DNA of 64,000 nt, from contig NZ_JACBYS010000007.1 in NCBI RefSeq assembly GCF_013408245.1, positions 1-64,000 of the forward strand, given 5' to 3'. Position numbers and translations under genes: made by a program. Every line of letters starts with the position of its first letter. Within the stretch, counting starts at the first letter, position 1. The notes below the pieces were generated by a model that saw only the letters and a list, made by a program, of their open reading frames with translations, did no database searches and was not told the DNA's origin. The stretch is from Duganella sp. 1224 (GTDB taxonomy: Bacteria; Pseudomonadota; Gammaproteobacteria; Burkholderiales; Burkholderiaceae_D). Positions 50,513-59,411 of this stretch are shown here, one piece after another.

Positions 50513-52702
50513 TCAATACTTCTTCTTGGACTTGGCGCCCGGCGCCGGCTTCTTCGGCGGCGTGTGCTTGGCCGATTCCGGCGGCATGCGGTCGGCGTGG
50601 CTGATCTTCAGCTGGCCGCCGCCCACCCATACCTTGCCCAGGCTCTTGAACATATCGTCCGGCATGCCGTCCGGCAGCTCCAGCATGCTGTGGTCGTCGA
50701 AGATCTCGATGCGGCCGATGTACTTGGCCTCCAGCCCGGTCTCGTTGGCGATGGCGCCGACGATGTTGGCCGGGGTGATCTCGTTGTTGCGGCCGACCTC
50801 GATGCGGAAGGCGCTCATCGGCACCGCCAGCTTGCCCGGCTTGTCCTTTTTCTTCTTCGGCGGCGCCTCGTCGGCCAGTTCGTCGGCCGTCACACGCGCG
50901 GCCTTCTCCAGCGGCGAAGCACCATTTGCCGCCTTGGCGGCCTTGGGCTTGCCGGCCGCTGCCGGCGCCGCCGCCGTGGTGGCCGCCGGCGCGCCCTCGC
51001 CGTCGACGCTGATGCGCAGCGGCTGGCCGGCCACGCGGATGCCGGCCATCAGCTCCAGCGCCTCGCGGCTCAGGGTGTCGGGCATGTCCAGCACCGTGTA
51101 GTCGTCAAAGATTTCGATGCGGCCGATGTTCTTGGAGTCGATACCGCCCTCGTTGGCGATGGCGCCGACGATGTTGCCCGGCTTGACGCCGTGCTGGTAG
51201 CCGACCTCGATGCGGTAGGTGCGCATGCCCGGCTCGGAGTCGCGCGGAATGCGCTCCTTTTTCGGGAAGCGCTCGCCGCGCTCGGCGCGCTCGCCGAAGC
51301 GGTCGGCGCGCTCCGGGCGGTCGAACGACGCCGTCGCACGGGCCGGACGCTCTTCCCACTCGGTCTTCTGCTTCTTGTCCAGCAGCAGCGGCACGTCGCC
51401 GCGCGCCAGCTTGGCCAGCGCGGCGGCGATTTCCAGCGCCGGCACGTTGTATTCCTGCTCGTAGTCCTCGATCAGCGACTGGAACTGCTCCAGGCCGCCC
51501 TCGGCCAGCGTGTCGGTGATCTGCTGCTTGAAGCGGGCGATGCGCACGTCGTTGACCGCCTGGATGGTCGGCAGCTCCAGCTGGCCGATCGGCTGGCGGG
51601 TGGCGCGTTCGATCATCTTCAGCAGGCCTTTTTCGCGCGGCGTGATGAACAGGATCGCCTCGCCGCTGCGGCCGGCGCGGCCGGTGCGGCCGATGCGGTG
51701 GGTGTAGCTTTCCGGATCGTGCGGCACGTCGTAGTTGACCACGTGCGAAATGCGCTCCACGTCCAGGCCGCGGGCGGCGACGTCGGTTGCCACCAGGATA
51801 TCGATCTTGCCGTCCTTCAGCATCTGCACGGTGCGCTCGCGCTGTGCCTGCTGGATGTCGCCGTTGATGGCGGCAGCCGAAAAGCCGCGCGCCTGCAGCT
51901 TCTGCGCCAGTTCCTCGGTGCCCAGCTTGGTGCGCGAGAAGATGATCATGCCGTCGAAGTTCTCGGCTTCCAGGATGCGCGTCAGCGCGTCCAGCTTGTG
52001 CATGCCGGACACCAGCCAGTAGCGCTGGCGGATGTTCTCGTTGGTGCCGGTCTTGGCGGCGACGGTCACCTCCTTCGGCTGATTCAGGTAGGTGTTGGCG
52101 ATGCGGCGGATGGCCGACGGCATGGTGGCCGAGAACAGCGCGGTCTGGCGCGACTCCGGCGTCTCCTGCAGGATGCGCTCGACGTCGTCGATAAAGCCCA
52201 TGCGCAGCATTTCGTCGGCCTCGTCCAGCACCAGCGTTTTCAGTTTGGACAGGTCGAGCGAGCCTTTATCGAGGTGATCGATGACGCGGCCCGGGGTGCC
52301 GACCACCACGTGCACGCCGCGGCGCAGCGCCGACAGTTGCGGGCCGTAGCTCTGGCCGCCATAGATCGGCAGCACGTGGAAGCCGGGAATGTGGGCGGCG
52401 TAGGTCTGGAACGCCTCGGCGACCTGGATCGCCAGTTCGCGCGTGGGCGCCAGCACCAGCGCCTGCGGCGTGGTTTGCTTGATGTCGATGCGCGCCAGGA
52501 TGGGCAGCGCGAAGGCGGCGGTTTTACCGGTGCCGGTCTGGGCCTGGCCGAGCACGTCCTGGCCGTCCAGCAGGAACGGGATGGTCGCGGCCTGGATCGG
52601 CGACGGCGACTCGTAGCCGACCTCATTCAGCGCCTTGAGCAGCGGCGCGCCGAGATGCAGATCGGAGAAATGGGCAATTGGGGATACTGGGGATGCAGAC
52701 AT
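50513..52702 (-). CDS. DEAD-box RNA helicase with two DbpA-type RNA-binding domains
   Basis: A 729-residue ATP-dependent RNA helicase of the DeaD/CsdA type. The helicase core has GQAQTGTGKT (ATP binding), PTRELAIQ, LDEADEML, FSATMP, ATDVAARGLDVE and HRIGRTGRAGR. After a charged linker come two homologous DbpA-type RNA-binding domains: about 490-565 (TYRIEVGYQHGVKPGNIVGA, GRIEIFDDYTVLDMP) and about 628-700 (AFRIEVGRNNEITPANIVGA, GRIEIFDDHSMLELP). The usual CsdA has one. The tail is Lys-rich (GAKSKKKY). It likely remodels ribosomal or mRNA structure in the cold or during ribosome assembly. The start at 52702 may be preceded by a GTG at 52714. Confidence 0.92.
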   Translation of the reverse strand: MSASPVSPIAHFSDLHLGAPLLKALNEVGYESPSPIQAATIPFLLDGQDVLGQAQTGTGKTAAFALPILARIDIKQTTPQALVLAPTRELAIQVAEAFQTYAAHIPGFHVLPIYGGQSYGPQLSALRRGVHVVVGTPGRVIDHLDKGSLDLSKLKTLVLDEADEMLRMGFIDDVERILQETPESRQTALFSATMPSAIRRIANTYLNQPKEVTVAAKTGTNENIRQRYWLVSGMHKLDALTRILEAENFDGMIIFSRTKLGTEELAQKLQARGFSAAAINGDIQQAQRERTVQMLKDGKIDILVATDVAARGLDVERISHVVNYDVPHDPESYTHRIGRTGRAGRSGEAILFITPREKGLLKMIERATRQPIGQLELPTIQAVNDVRIARFKQQITDTLAEGGLEQFQSLIEDYEQEYNVPALEIAAALAKLARGDVPLLLDKKQKTEWEERPARATASFDRPERADRFGERAERGERFPKKERIPRDSEPGMRTYRIEVGYQHGVKPGNIVGAIANEGGIDSKNIGRIEIFDDYTVLDMPDTLSREALELMAGIRVAGQPLRISVDGEGAPAATTAAAPAAAGKPKAAKAANGASPLEKAARVTADELADEAPPKKKKDKPGKLAVPMSAFRIEVGRNNEITPANIVGAIANETGLEAKYIGRIEIFDDHSMLELPDGMPDDMFKSLGKVWVGGGQLKISHADRMPPESAKHTPPKKPAPGAKSKKKY

Positions 52703-52903
52703 GGCGTCACTCACAAAATTGTTCGAATCGCCTAATTGCGAAAGAAATTGCGCGTAGTTTACTCTGTCTGAGGGGATTGAGCGGTTTTTTACGCGAAATC
52801 CGCCCGAAAGCCGCCGGTTTGCACGGCTTTGGTGAGAATTAACGGATTTTCCAGATGAGCAAACTGCTATGCTGATTGTTCTTGCAACGGATGCGCATCC
52901 ACG

Positions 52904-53425
52904 ATGCAGCTTTACCACTTGATCCTGTCCCGGCGTTGGCCGCTGTCGCTGATCGAAAGCCGTCCATACCGCAGCGCATTGCTGCTCGGCGCCGGCACCG
53001 GCCTGCTGAGCGCCAGCCTCGGCGCCACCGTCGCCTGCCTGCTCCAGGCCCTGCTGCCAAGGCAGATATTGGGACCGTCGGCAGCGGCCGCGCTGGCCAA
53101 CCTGGCGCCGTGGAGCCTGCTGGTGATGGGCGGCTTTCTCATCCCGCTCTGGGAAACCTGTGCAGCGCAATGGCTGCCGTTGGAGATGGGCAGGCTGGCG
53201 GGCTTCAACGACATCGCCTGCGTTGCGCTCGCGGCGATGGTGTTCGGCGCGGGACACTACCTGAACGGCGGCCTCGCGCACGGCGTGTGCGCGGCGATCG
53301 CCGGCGCCCTGTTTGCTACCGCCTACCTGGTCATGCGCCCCTGTGGCTACCTGCCGGCCTTCTGGGCATCGTTTGTCGCCCATGCGGTGAATAACCTTCT
53401 GCTGCTGTTGATCCTGTTGATATGA
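52904..53425 (+). CDS. CPBP-family (CAAX protease-like) membrane protein
   Basis: A 173-residue integral membrane protein with four or five helices. It resembles the CPBP/ABI glutamic protease family: FGAGHYLNGGL gives the FxxxH motif and VAHAVNN the HxxxN motif. The first motif, normally EExxxR, reads ETCAAQ, so the second Glu and the Arg are missing and proteolysis is doubtful. The next gene begins within its stop codon (four-base overlap), so the two form an operon. Confidence 0.6.
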   Translation: MQLYHLILSRRWPLSLIESRPYRSALLLGAGTGLLSASLGATVACLLQALLPRQILGPSAAAALANLAPWSLLVMGGFLIPLWETCAAQWLPLEMGRLAGFNDIACVALAAMVFGAGHYLNGGLAHGVCAAIAGALFATAYLVMRPCGYLPAFWASFVAHAVNNLLLLLILLI

Positions 53426-54297
53426 TCAAAGAGAGATATGTCTGGGGACTGGTGGCCGCCGTGCTGGTCATGGGCATTGCCGGCTGGAGTGTTGTCAATC
53501 CGGTTGCGCCGGAAGCGCCAGCACCTAAAACAGAGCCCCAGGCACGGCCGATTCCGGCGGCAGTTGCCCAACCGGTGCCACGCCAGCACATCGGCCAATT
53601 GCCAGACGACGTCCCGCTCGCCGCCCAGGTCGAGCGGCTGATCGCCACGCATCGTCCGGAACAGGCCTACCAGGCCTACTGGCTGCTTGCCGACTGCGAG
53701 TCATTCAACCACGATCACGACCGCATGATTTTCGACGCCACCGATTTCGAACAGAACCGCAGCGTCATCCCCTTTCGCGGCATGACCGACAGCGAAAAAA
53801 AGCACGACGAAAAACTCTGCAACGGCATGACCGAGCGCATGCGCCTGGCGCGCTTCGACTATCTCGCCGCAGCGGCCAAGGCGGGCATCATCGGCGCGGC
53901 GGTGCAGGTCGCCAAGGAAGGCCCGTTTGGCGACCGCACCGCGCTGACCACCCGTCCCGACGATCCGCTGGTGCGCGAATGGAAAACCACCGCCAGAGAG
54001 CAACTGCAGCAACAGGCCGAAAGCGGCGATCTGCTGGCGCTGAATTATCTGTGGATGACGGCATTGACCGGCGACGCGCTGATCGACAAAGACCCGGCAC
54101 TGGCCTACCGTTACGCACTCGCGCAAGGCTTGATCTACAGCGAGACGACAGGGCCGACCTCCGTCGAAGCCAGCGTCTTCGCGCCCGATGGCCCGATGAC
54201 GAAAGTGGCCGGCGACCTCAGCGACGACCAGCGCACAACCGCACAAGCCGCCGCCCGCCACATCGCCGCCATCGCCCGCGAACGGCGCCACCACTAA
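53422..54297 (+). CDS. hypothetical membrane-anchored protein
   Basis: A 291-residue protein with one N-terminal helix (VWGLVAAVLVMGIAGWSVV) and a Pro-rich linker, then a helical periplasmic domain (PEQAYQAYWLLADCESFNHD, LLALNYLWMTALTGDALIDK, ALAYRYALAQGL) that looks like Sel1/TPR-type repeats. I do not recognise a family. It is translationally coupled to the CPBP-like gene by a four-base overlap, so the two may work together in the envelope. Confidence 0.65.
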   Translation: MIKERYVWGLVAAVLVMGIAGWSVVNPVAPEAPAPKTEPQARPIPAAVAQPVPRQHIGQLPDDVPLAAQVERLIATHRPEQAYQAYWLLADCESFNHDHDRMIFDATDFEQNRSVIPFRGMTDSEKKHDEKLCNGMTERMRLARFDYLAAAAKAGIIGAAVQVAKEGPFGDRTALTTRPDDPLVREWKTTAREQLQQQAESGDLLALNYLWMTALTGDALIDKDPALAYRYALAQGLIYSETTGPTSVEASVFAPDGPMTKVAGDLSDDQRTTAQAAARHIAAIARERRHH

Positions 54298-54652
54298 TCC
54301 CATGCGATAACACAACTCCCCTCGGGGGTCAGTGCCGACATTCGGACACGAGCTGAGGCATGTTAATGTTGAGCACGTGTCTGAATGTCGGCACTGACCC
54401 CGTCTGTCCGTTAATGTTGAGCACGTGTCTGAATGTCGGCACTGACCCCGTCTGTCCGCGTGTCTGAATGTCGGCACTGACCCCGTCTGTCCGTGTCTGA
54501 ATGTCGGCACTGACCCCGTCTGTCCGCTGACCCCGTCTGTCCGTCTGTCCCCGGCACGCTGGCGTTCCATGGACTCCAGCTTTCGCCGGAGCGACGGGCT
54601 TGACTTAACAGCATGGCCACTGACCTCGTATGGTACTGCTCAGCGTCATCGG
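54298..54652. repeat. tandem repeat array with facing inverted copy
   Basis: No gene lies here. A unit of about 34 bases beginning GTGTCTGAATGTCGGC and ending TGACCCCGTCTGTCCG occurs four times in direct order (54376-54410, 54424-54458, 54459-54493, 54492-54526), with a spacer copy TTAATGTTGAGCAC before the first two. Truncated units follow to 54550. An inverted copy (GGGGTCAGTGCCGACATTC) at 54325-54350 could pair with any of them. Beyond 54550 is a REP-like CCATGGACTCCAGC. The units abut without spacers, so it is not a CRISPR array. Confidence 0.8.
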
Positions 54653-55120
54653 CTAACCGGCCACCGTGATCACCGGTTCGCACAGCACCGGGAAATTCAG
54701 CGAGTTGGCGATGAAGCACTGCTCGTGCGCGGCGTGGTGCAGCCTGGCGGCCAATTCGGTGTCGCCGCCCTCGATGGTGACGCGCGGGCGCAGGATGATG
54801 CTGGTGAAACGGCCTTTATCACCTTCCACCATCGTGCCCTCGGCATGGTCCTCATAAGCAGTGACGACAACCCCGGCCTCGGCGCACAGGTGCAGATACC
54901 ACAGCTTGTGACAGGCGGACGTGGACGCCACCAGCAAGTCCTCGGGATTCCAGCGCTGGCGGTCGCCGCGGAAGGCCGGGTCGGACGAACCGGCAATCTG
55001 CGGCTTGTCGCCGGCAGCGATGACGTGATCGCGGCTGTAGGCCTGGTAACCGGACGTGCCGCTGCCCGTGTTGCCAGTCCATTGCACGGCCACGCGATAC
55101 GTATGTTGGCGTTGTGTCAT
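54653..55120 (-). CDS. OsmC/Ohr-family peroxiredoxin
   Basis: A 155-residue OsmC-family hydroperoxide reductase. The two redox cysteines are C70 (LLVASTSACHKLWYLHLC) and C135 (HHAAHEQCFIANS), 65 residues apart as in OsmC. These enzymes reduce organic peroxides using dithiol donors. The start at 55120 (MTQRQHTYRV) begins at the usual family position. Divergent from the alpha/beta hydrolase gene, with a 76-base shared promoter region. Confidence 0.9.
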   Translation of the reverse strand: MTQRQHTYRVAVQWTGNTGSGTSGYQAYSRDHVIAAGDKPQIAGSSDPAFRGDRQRWNPEDLLVASTSACHKLWYLHLCAEAGVVVTAYEDHAEGTMVEGDKGRFTSIILRPRVTIEGGDTELAARLHHAAHEQCFIANSLNFPVLCEPVITVAG

Positions 55121-55196
55121 GGCTCGATTCCCTTGCTTGCCACGCGGTTTGCGCAGCTCGATTATAGTAAGTGTTTTACTGATCCGGAGCTTCCCC

Positions 55197-56177
55197 ATGC
55201 GCATCCTGCTCGCCGCCGCCCTGCTCGCCGGCTCGGCCTCCGCCGCCACGTACGGCCCCCAGCTCGAAGGCTTCCGCTATCCGCATCCGGTGCACAAGTA
55301 TAGTTTCTCGTCGCAGGGCGTGAAACTGGAGATGGCCTACATGGACGTGGCGCCCACCACCACCGCCAACGGCAAGACCGCCGTTCTCCTGCACGGCAAG
55401 AATTTTTGCGGCGCCACCTGGGAGCAGACCATCACCGAGCTGACCCGGGCCGGCTACCGCGTGGTGGCGCCGGACCAGATCGGCTTTTGCGCGTCGACCA
55501 AGCCGGAACACTATCAGTACACTTTCCAGCAACTGGCCGCCAATACCGACGCGCTGCTGAAGAACATCGGCGTCAAGCAGGCGATTCTCATCGGCCACTC
55601 CACCGGTGGCATGCTGGCCACGCGCTACGCGCTGATGTACCCGGACGCGGTGGCGCGGCTGGTGCTGGTCAACCCGATCGGGCTGGAGGACTGGAAGGCG
55701 CTGGGCGTGCCCGCTCCCAGCGTCGATCAGTGGTATGCGCGCGAGCAGAAACTGTCGGCCGACAGCGTGCGCGCCTACGAGCGCGCCACCTACTATGGCG
55801 GCACCTGGAAGCCGGAGTACGAGAAGTGGGTGGACATGCTGGCCGGCCTGAACGCCGGTCCGGGCCACAAGCTGGTGGCGTGGAATTCAGCGCTGATCTA
55901 CGACATGATTTTCACGCAGCCGGTGGTGTATGAATTCCCGCTGCTGAAGGTGCCGACCACGCTGCTGATCGGCGACGCCGACACCACCGCCATCGGCAAG
56001 GACGTGGCGCCACCGGAGGTGAAAGCGAAGATCGGCCACTACGATGTGCTGGGCAAGGAAACCGCGAAGAAGATACCAGGCGCCCGGCTGGTGGAGTTCA
56101 AGGGCATGGGACACGCGCCGCAGATGGAAGACCCGGCGGCCTTCCATCGCGCGTTGCTGGAGGAACTGAATCGATAA
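55197..56177 (+). CDS. exported alpha/beta hydrolase
   Basis: A 326-residue secreted hydrolase. The leader MRILLAAALLAGSASA is followed by a canonical fold: LLHGKNFCGATWEQTI (oxyanion loop), nucleophile S135 in GHSTGGM, acid probably in LIGDADTTA and histidine in GMGHAPQ. Such proteins hydrolyse esters, epoxides or lactones. It is monocistronic, with a hairpin terminator at 56182-56212. Substrate unknown. Confidence 0.85.
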   Translation: MRILLAAALLAGSASAATYGPQLEGFRYPHPVHKYSFSSQGVKLEMAYMDVAPTTTANGKTAVLLHGKNFCGATWEQTITELTRAGYRVVAPDQIGFCASTKPEHYQYTFQQLAANTDALLKNIGVKQAILIGHSTGGMLATRYALMYPDAVARLVLVNPIGLEDWKALGVPAPSVDQWYAREQKLSADSVRAYERATYYGGTWKPEYEKWVDMLAGLNAGPGHKLVAWNSALIYDMIFTQPVVYEFPLLKVPTTLLIGDADTTAIGKDVAPPEVKAKIGHYDVLGKETAKKIPGARLVEFKGMGHAPQMEDPAAFHRALLEELNR

Positions 56178-56181
56178 ACGC

Positions 56182-56212
56182 AGAAAAGACGGAGTTGGAA
56201 TCCGTCTTTTCT
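56182..56212 (+). terminator. bidirectional hairpin terminator
   Basis: AGAAAAGACGGA and TCCGTCTTTTCT pair over 12 bases around GTTGGAA. The stem ends in A/T runs on both sides, so it can stop transcription from the hydrolase and from the opposite strand. Confidence 0.85.
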
Positions 56213-56267
56213 CTTGCGCCGCCCAGGCCCGGAGGGTCCGGGGCGGCACGTCAGGCGCGAAGCTGTA

Positions 56268-56498
56268 TTACTTGGCGCTGGCGGCCGGTGCCGGTGCTGC
56301 CGGGGTCGAGGCGGCTGCCGATGCCGAAGCCGAAGCGGCGGCTTTTTCTTTCTTGTGATGCTTTACTTTCTTGGCGGCTGGCGCCGAAGCTTCAGGGGCC
56401 GAGGCGGCGGCGGAGGCCGAAGCCGATGCGGCCGGGGTCTGGGCGAAAGCAACGGAAGCGAACAGGCCGGCGATCAGGGTAGCGATTACTTTTTTCAT
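56268..56498 (-). CDS. small exported Ala/Ser/Lys-rich protein (paralogue 1)
   Basis: A 76-residue protein with a signal peptide (MKKVIATLIAGLFASVAFA) and a low-complexity mature part of Ala-Ser-Pro repeats around a basic patch (AAKKVKHHKKEKAA). It is a close paralogue of the next gene. The composition (Ala, His, Lys) recalls acid-shock proteins of the Asr type, but no direct evidence supports that. AGGACTGAA lies upstream. Confidence 0.65.
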   Translation of the reverse strand: MKKVIATLIAGLFASVAFAQTPAASASASAAASAPEASAPAAKKVKHHKKEKAAASASASAAASTPAAPAPAASAK

Positions 56499-56538
56499 GA
56501 TTCAGTCCTCTATCAGTTTATACGGTTTATATCGTTAA

Positions 56539-56763
56539 TTACTTGCTTGCTGCTGGTGCTGCGGCGGCTGCGGCTGGTGCGGCTTCCGTCGTCTTGGATT
56601 CTTTTTTTGCCTTGTGGTGGGTTTTCTTCTTGGCGGCTGGTTTCGCTTCGGTCTTCTCCACGGCCGGCTTGGCTTCTGGCGCGGCGGCCGGAGCGGCAGG
56701 GGTTTGTGCGAATGCTGCGGTTGCGAACAGGCCGGCGATCAGAGTAGCGATTACTTTGGACAT
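56539..56763 (-). CDS. small exported Ala/Lys-rich protein (paralogue 2)
   Basis: A 74-residue protein with nearly the same signal peptide as its neighbour (MSKVIATLIAGLFATAAFA) and a mature part rich in Ala, Pro, Lys and Glu with the basic patch AAKKKTHHKAKKES. It lies 40 bases upstream of paralogue 1 on the same strand, so the two derive from a tandem duplication and may be co-transcribed. Function unknown; a periplasmic buffering or polyanion-binding role is conceivable. Confidence 0.65.
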   Translation of the reverse strand: MSKVIATLIAGLFATAAFAQTPAAPAAAPEAKPAVEKTEAKPAAKKKTHHKAKKESKTTEAAPAAAAAAPAASK

Positions 56764-56871
56764 GATTGAGTTCCTTTTCGGGGTTTTCGGCATCAGGACA
56801 ATTCCTGTGTCGCATGAGCAGAAAACGCGACCCGATACAGCCCAGTTGACCGGCATTACAATTTCTTACAA

Positions 56872-57675
56872 TCACGGTTTTACGTCGTCCTTCAGTGCCG
56901 CCAGCGCCATCTTCTCCACCAGTCCCGGCGCGATCAGTTTGAGCCAGCGTCCCAGCTTGCCCTTGGCGGTCATCACCACCTCGCGCTGGCGCGCCTCCAT
57001 GCCGGCGATGATCAGCGCCGCGCACTCGGGCACCGGCATGGCGTCGTCCTCCTTCAGGCTGCTGCTGCCCAGCTGGCCGCCGGCCGCGTTAAAGCCGTGA
57101 TGGCGGATCTGCGTCGCCACCACGCCGGGATAGGCGGTGGTGACGCTGACGCCGGCCGGCTTCAGCTCCACCCGCAGCGCCTCGAAGAAGCCGCCCATGG
57201 CGAACTTGGTGGCGCTGTAGGCGGTGCGTCCCGGCACGCCGACCAGCCCCGCCAGCGACGACACGGCAACGATGCGCCCGCGCGACTGCTTCAGGTAAGG
57301 CAGCGCCGCGTGGGTGCACCACACGCTGCCCCATAAATTAATCCGCATCAGTTCCTCGTACCAGGCCAGGTTTTCCACCTCGGCGAACAGCGCGTGCGCC
57401 GAGCGGCCGGCGTTGTTGACCAGCGCGTCGATGGCGCCGAAGCGGCCGACGGCGGCGTCGATCAGCGCCACGCACTGCGCCTGCACCGACACGTCGGTGG
57501 GCACAACCAGCGTCTGCGCGCCGGACGCCGCGCACTGCGCCGCCACCAGTTCCAGCGCGGCGGCGTTGCGCGCCGCCAGCACCAGCGCCACGCCGCCGCC
57601 CTGCCGGCGCGCCAGTTGACGGGCGATCTCCGCGCCGATGCCGTCCGAGGCGCCGGTGATGATGATGGTATGCAT
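56872..57675 (-). CDS. SDR-family oxidoreductase
   Basis: A 267-residue short-chain dehydrogenase. Cofactor loop TGASDGIGAEIARQL, then LVLAARN, NNAGRSAHALF, VSSLAGLVGVPGRTAYSATK with catalytic Tyr and Lys, and PGVVATQIRHHG. AAGGAG precedes the ATG at 57675. Its type (classical, with C-terminal helix) includes acyl or steroid-like ketone reductases. The gene is divergent from the M28 peptidase. Confidence 0.88.
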   Translation of the reverse strand: MHTIIITGASDGIGAEIARQLARRQGGGVALVLAARNAAALELVAAQCAASGAQTLVVPTDVSVQAQCVALIDAAVGRFGAIDALVNNAGRSAHALFAEVENLAWYEELMRINLWGSVWCTHAALPYLKQSRGRIVAVSSLAGLVGVPGRTAYSATKFAMGGFFEALRVELKPAGVSVTTAYPGVVATQIRHHGFNAAGGQLGSSSLKEDDAMPVPECAALIIAGMEARQREVVMTAKGKLGRWLKLIAPGLVEKMALAALKDDVKP

Positions 57676-57739
57676 AGGTCTCCTTTTTGTGGGATATACG
57701 CTAAGATTACCGCCTTCCGCCTCACACCATGGAGTAAAT

Positions 57740-59347
57740 ATGCGTCGTTCCCTGATCGCCCTGGCCGCCGGCCTGGCCCTGCAAGCCCACGCCCAGCAAC
57801 CGCTGGTGGCCGAGGCGCCGCTGCGCGCCCACCTGTCCTTCCTGGCCGACGACCTGCTGGAAGGCCGCGGCACCGGCCAGCGCGGCGGTGACCTGGCGGT
57901 GCGCTACCTGGAGACGCAGGCGGCGGTGCTGGGCCTCAAGCCGCTGGCCGACGGCACCTACCGCCAGGCGGTCAGGATGGAGGGCAGCAAGCTGCTGCCG
58001 GGCAGCGCGGTGCGCTTCAGCGCCGACAGCGGCAAGGTGCTGACGCCGGCCAACGGCGCCGACATCGTCTACGGCACCTTCAGCGGCAAGGAGGACCTGA
58101 CCATCGACGCGCCGCTGGTGTTCGTCGGCTACGGCGCCATCGCCCCGGAAGAACGTTGGGACGACTACAAGGGCGTCGACATGAAGGGCAAGGTCCTGGT
58201 CATGATGGTCAACGACCCGCAGCCGACCGCCGAGGAGCCCAACCGCTTCGCCGGCAAGGCCTACACCTACTACGGCCGCTGGCTGTACAAGTTCGAGGAG
58301 GCGGTGCGCCAGGGCGCAGCCGGCGCGCTGCTGATCCACACCACGCCGTCAGCCTCGTACGCGTGGAGCGTGCCGGCCACCAGCTTTGCGCACGAGCGCT
58401 TCCACCTGGCCGGCAGCGGCAACCCGATCGAGGGTTGGGTGCAGGAGGAAACGGCGCGCGCGCTGTTTGCCGCCGGCGGCTTCGACCTCGACCAACTGCG
58501 CGCCGCCGCCGAACGGCGCGACTTCCGCCCGGTCGACCTCAAGGTCAAGCTGCACGCCGAGATCAAGAGCAAGATCCGCCAGATCGAGCAGTACAACGTG
58601 GTCGGCATCGTGCCCGGCACCGACGCCAGGCTGAAAACCGAGGCGGTCGTGTACTCGGCGCACTGGGACCACCTGGGCATCGACGACGCCGCCAAGGGCG
58701 ACCACATCTGGAACGGCGCCATCGACAACGCCTCCGGCGCGGCGGCGCTGCTGGCCATGGCGCAGGAAGCCGTCAAGCACCCGGCGCGGCGCGCGCAGGT
58801 GTTCCTGTGGCCGGCGGCCGAGGAAACCGGCCTGCTGGGCAGCGCCGCCTACGTGCGCAATCCGGCCTGGCCACTCAACAAGACCACGGCCGACCTCAAC
58901 CTGGACAGCATGAACTTCGTCGGCAAGACGCGCGACATCGGCGTCGCCGGCGCCGAACGCAGCAGCCTGTACGAGGCGGCCGGCGCGGTGGCGAAGCAGA
59001 TGGGCCTGACGCTGGCGCCGGCCATCCCGGACCTGTCCGGCGCCTACTTCCGCGCCGACCACTTCAACTTCGCCAAGGCCGGCGTGCCGGCCTTTAACGT
59101 CGGCTCGGCGGTGTTCTCAGGCGACGGCTACTTCGACTTCGTCAAGGACCAGGAAAAATCGCGCGCGCGCCTGGTGGCCTTCAAGCAGGACTACCACCAG
59201 CCGTCCGACGAATACCACGCCGACTGGGACCTGTCCGGCATGGTGCAGCAGGCGCAGTTCACGCTGAACCTGGGCTACGCGGTGGCCAACGCGCCAAAAA
59301 TGCAGACCTGGAAGGCCGACGACGCCTTCGCCAAGGTCAAGCGTTAA
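57740..59347 (+). CDS. exported M28-family metallopeptidase
   Basis: A 535-residue aminopeptidase. A signal peptide (ending AHA) precedes an N-terminal segment and a protease-associated insert (VFVGYGAIAPEERWDDY) and the M28 zinc domain. Metal ligands and catalytic residues are H308 (SAHWDHLG), D329 (AIDNASG), E361-E362 (AAEETGLLG), D389 (LNLDSMN) and H486 (YHQPSDE). GGAG lies upstream of the ATG. It cleaves N-terminal residues from peptides in the periplasm or outside and could work with the S9 peptidase at 11552. Confidence 0.92.
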   Translation: MRRSLIALAAGLALQAHAQQPLVAEAPLRAHLSFLADDLLEGRGTGQRGGDLAVRYLETQAAVLGLKPLADGTYRQAVRMEGSKLLPGSAVRFSADSGKVLTPANGADIVYGTFSGKEDLTIDAPLVFVGYGAIAPEERWDDYKGVDMKGKVLVMMVNDPQPTAEEPNRFAGKAYTYYGRWLYKFEEAVRQGAAGALLIHTTPSASYAWSVPATSFAHERFHLAGSGNPIEGWVQEETARALFAAGGFDLDQLRAAAERRDFRPVDLKVKLHAEIKSKIRQIEQYNVVGIVPGTDARLKTEAVVYSAHWDHLGIDDAAKGDHIWNGAIDNASGAAALLAMAQEAVKHPARRAQVFLWPAAEETGLLGSAAYVRNPAWPLNKTTADLNLDSMNFVGKTRDIGVAGAERSSLYEAAGAVAKQMGLTLAPAIPDLSGAYFRADHFNFAKAGVPAFNVGSAVFSGDGYFDFVKDQEKSRARLVAFKQDYHQPSDEYHADWDLSGMVQQAQFTLNLGYAVANAPKMQTWKADDAFAKVKR

Positions 59348-59411
59348 AAAACTGCCACATGGAAACGGAACGTATCCGCCTATAATTCAGGCAGATACGT
59401 ACGGGTGATCC

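Noticed and set aside
54376..54550. CRISPR array
   Set aside because: Repeats are head to tail with no unique spacers of constant length, and no cas genes are present.
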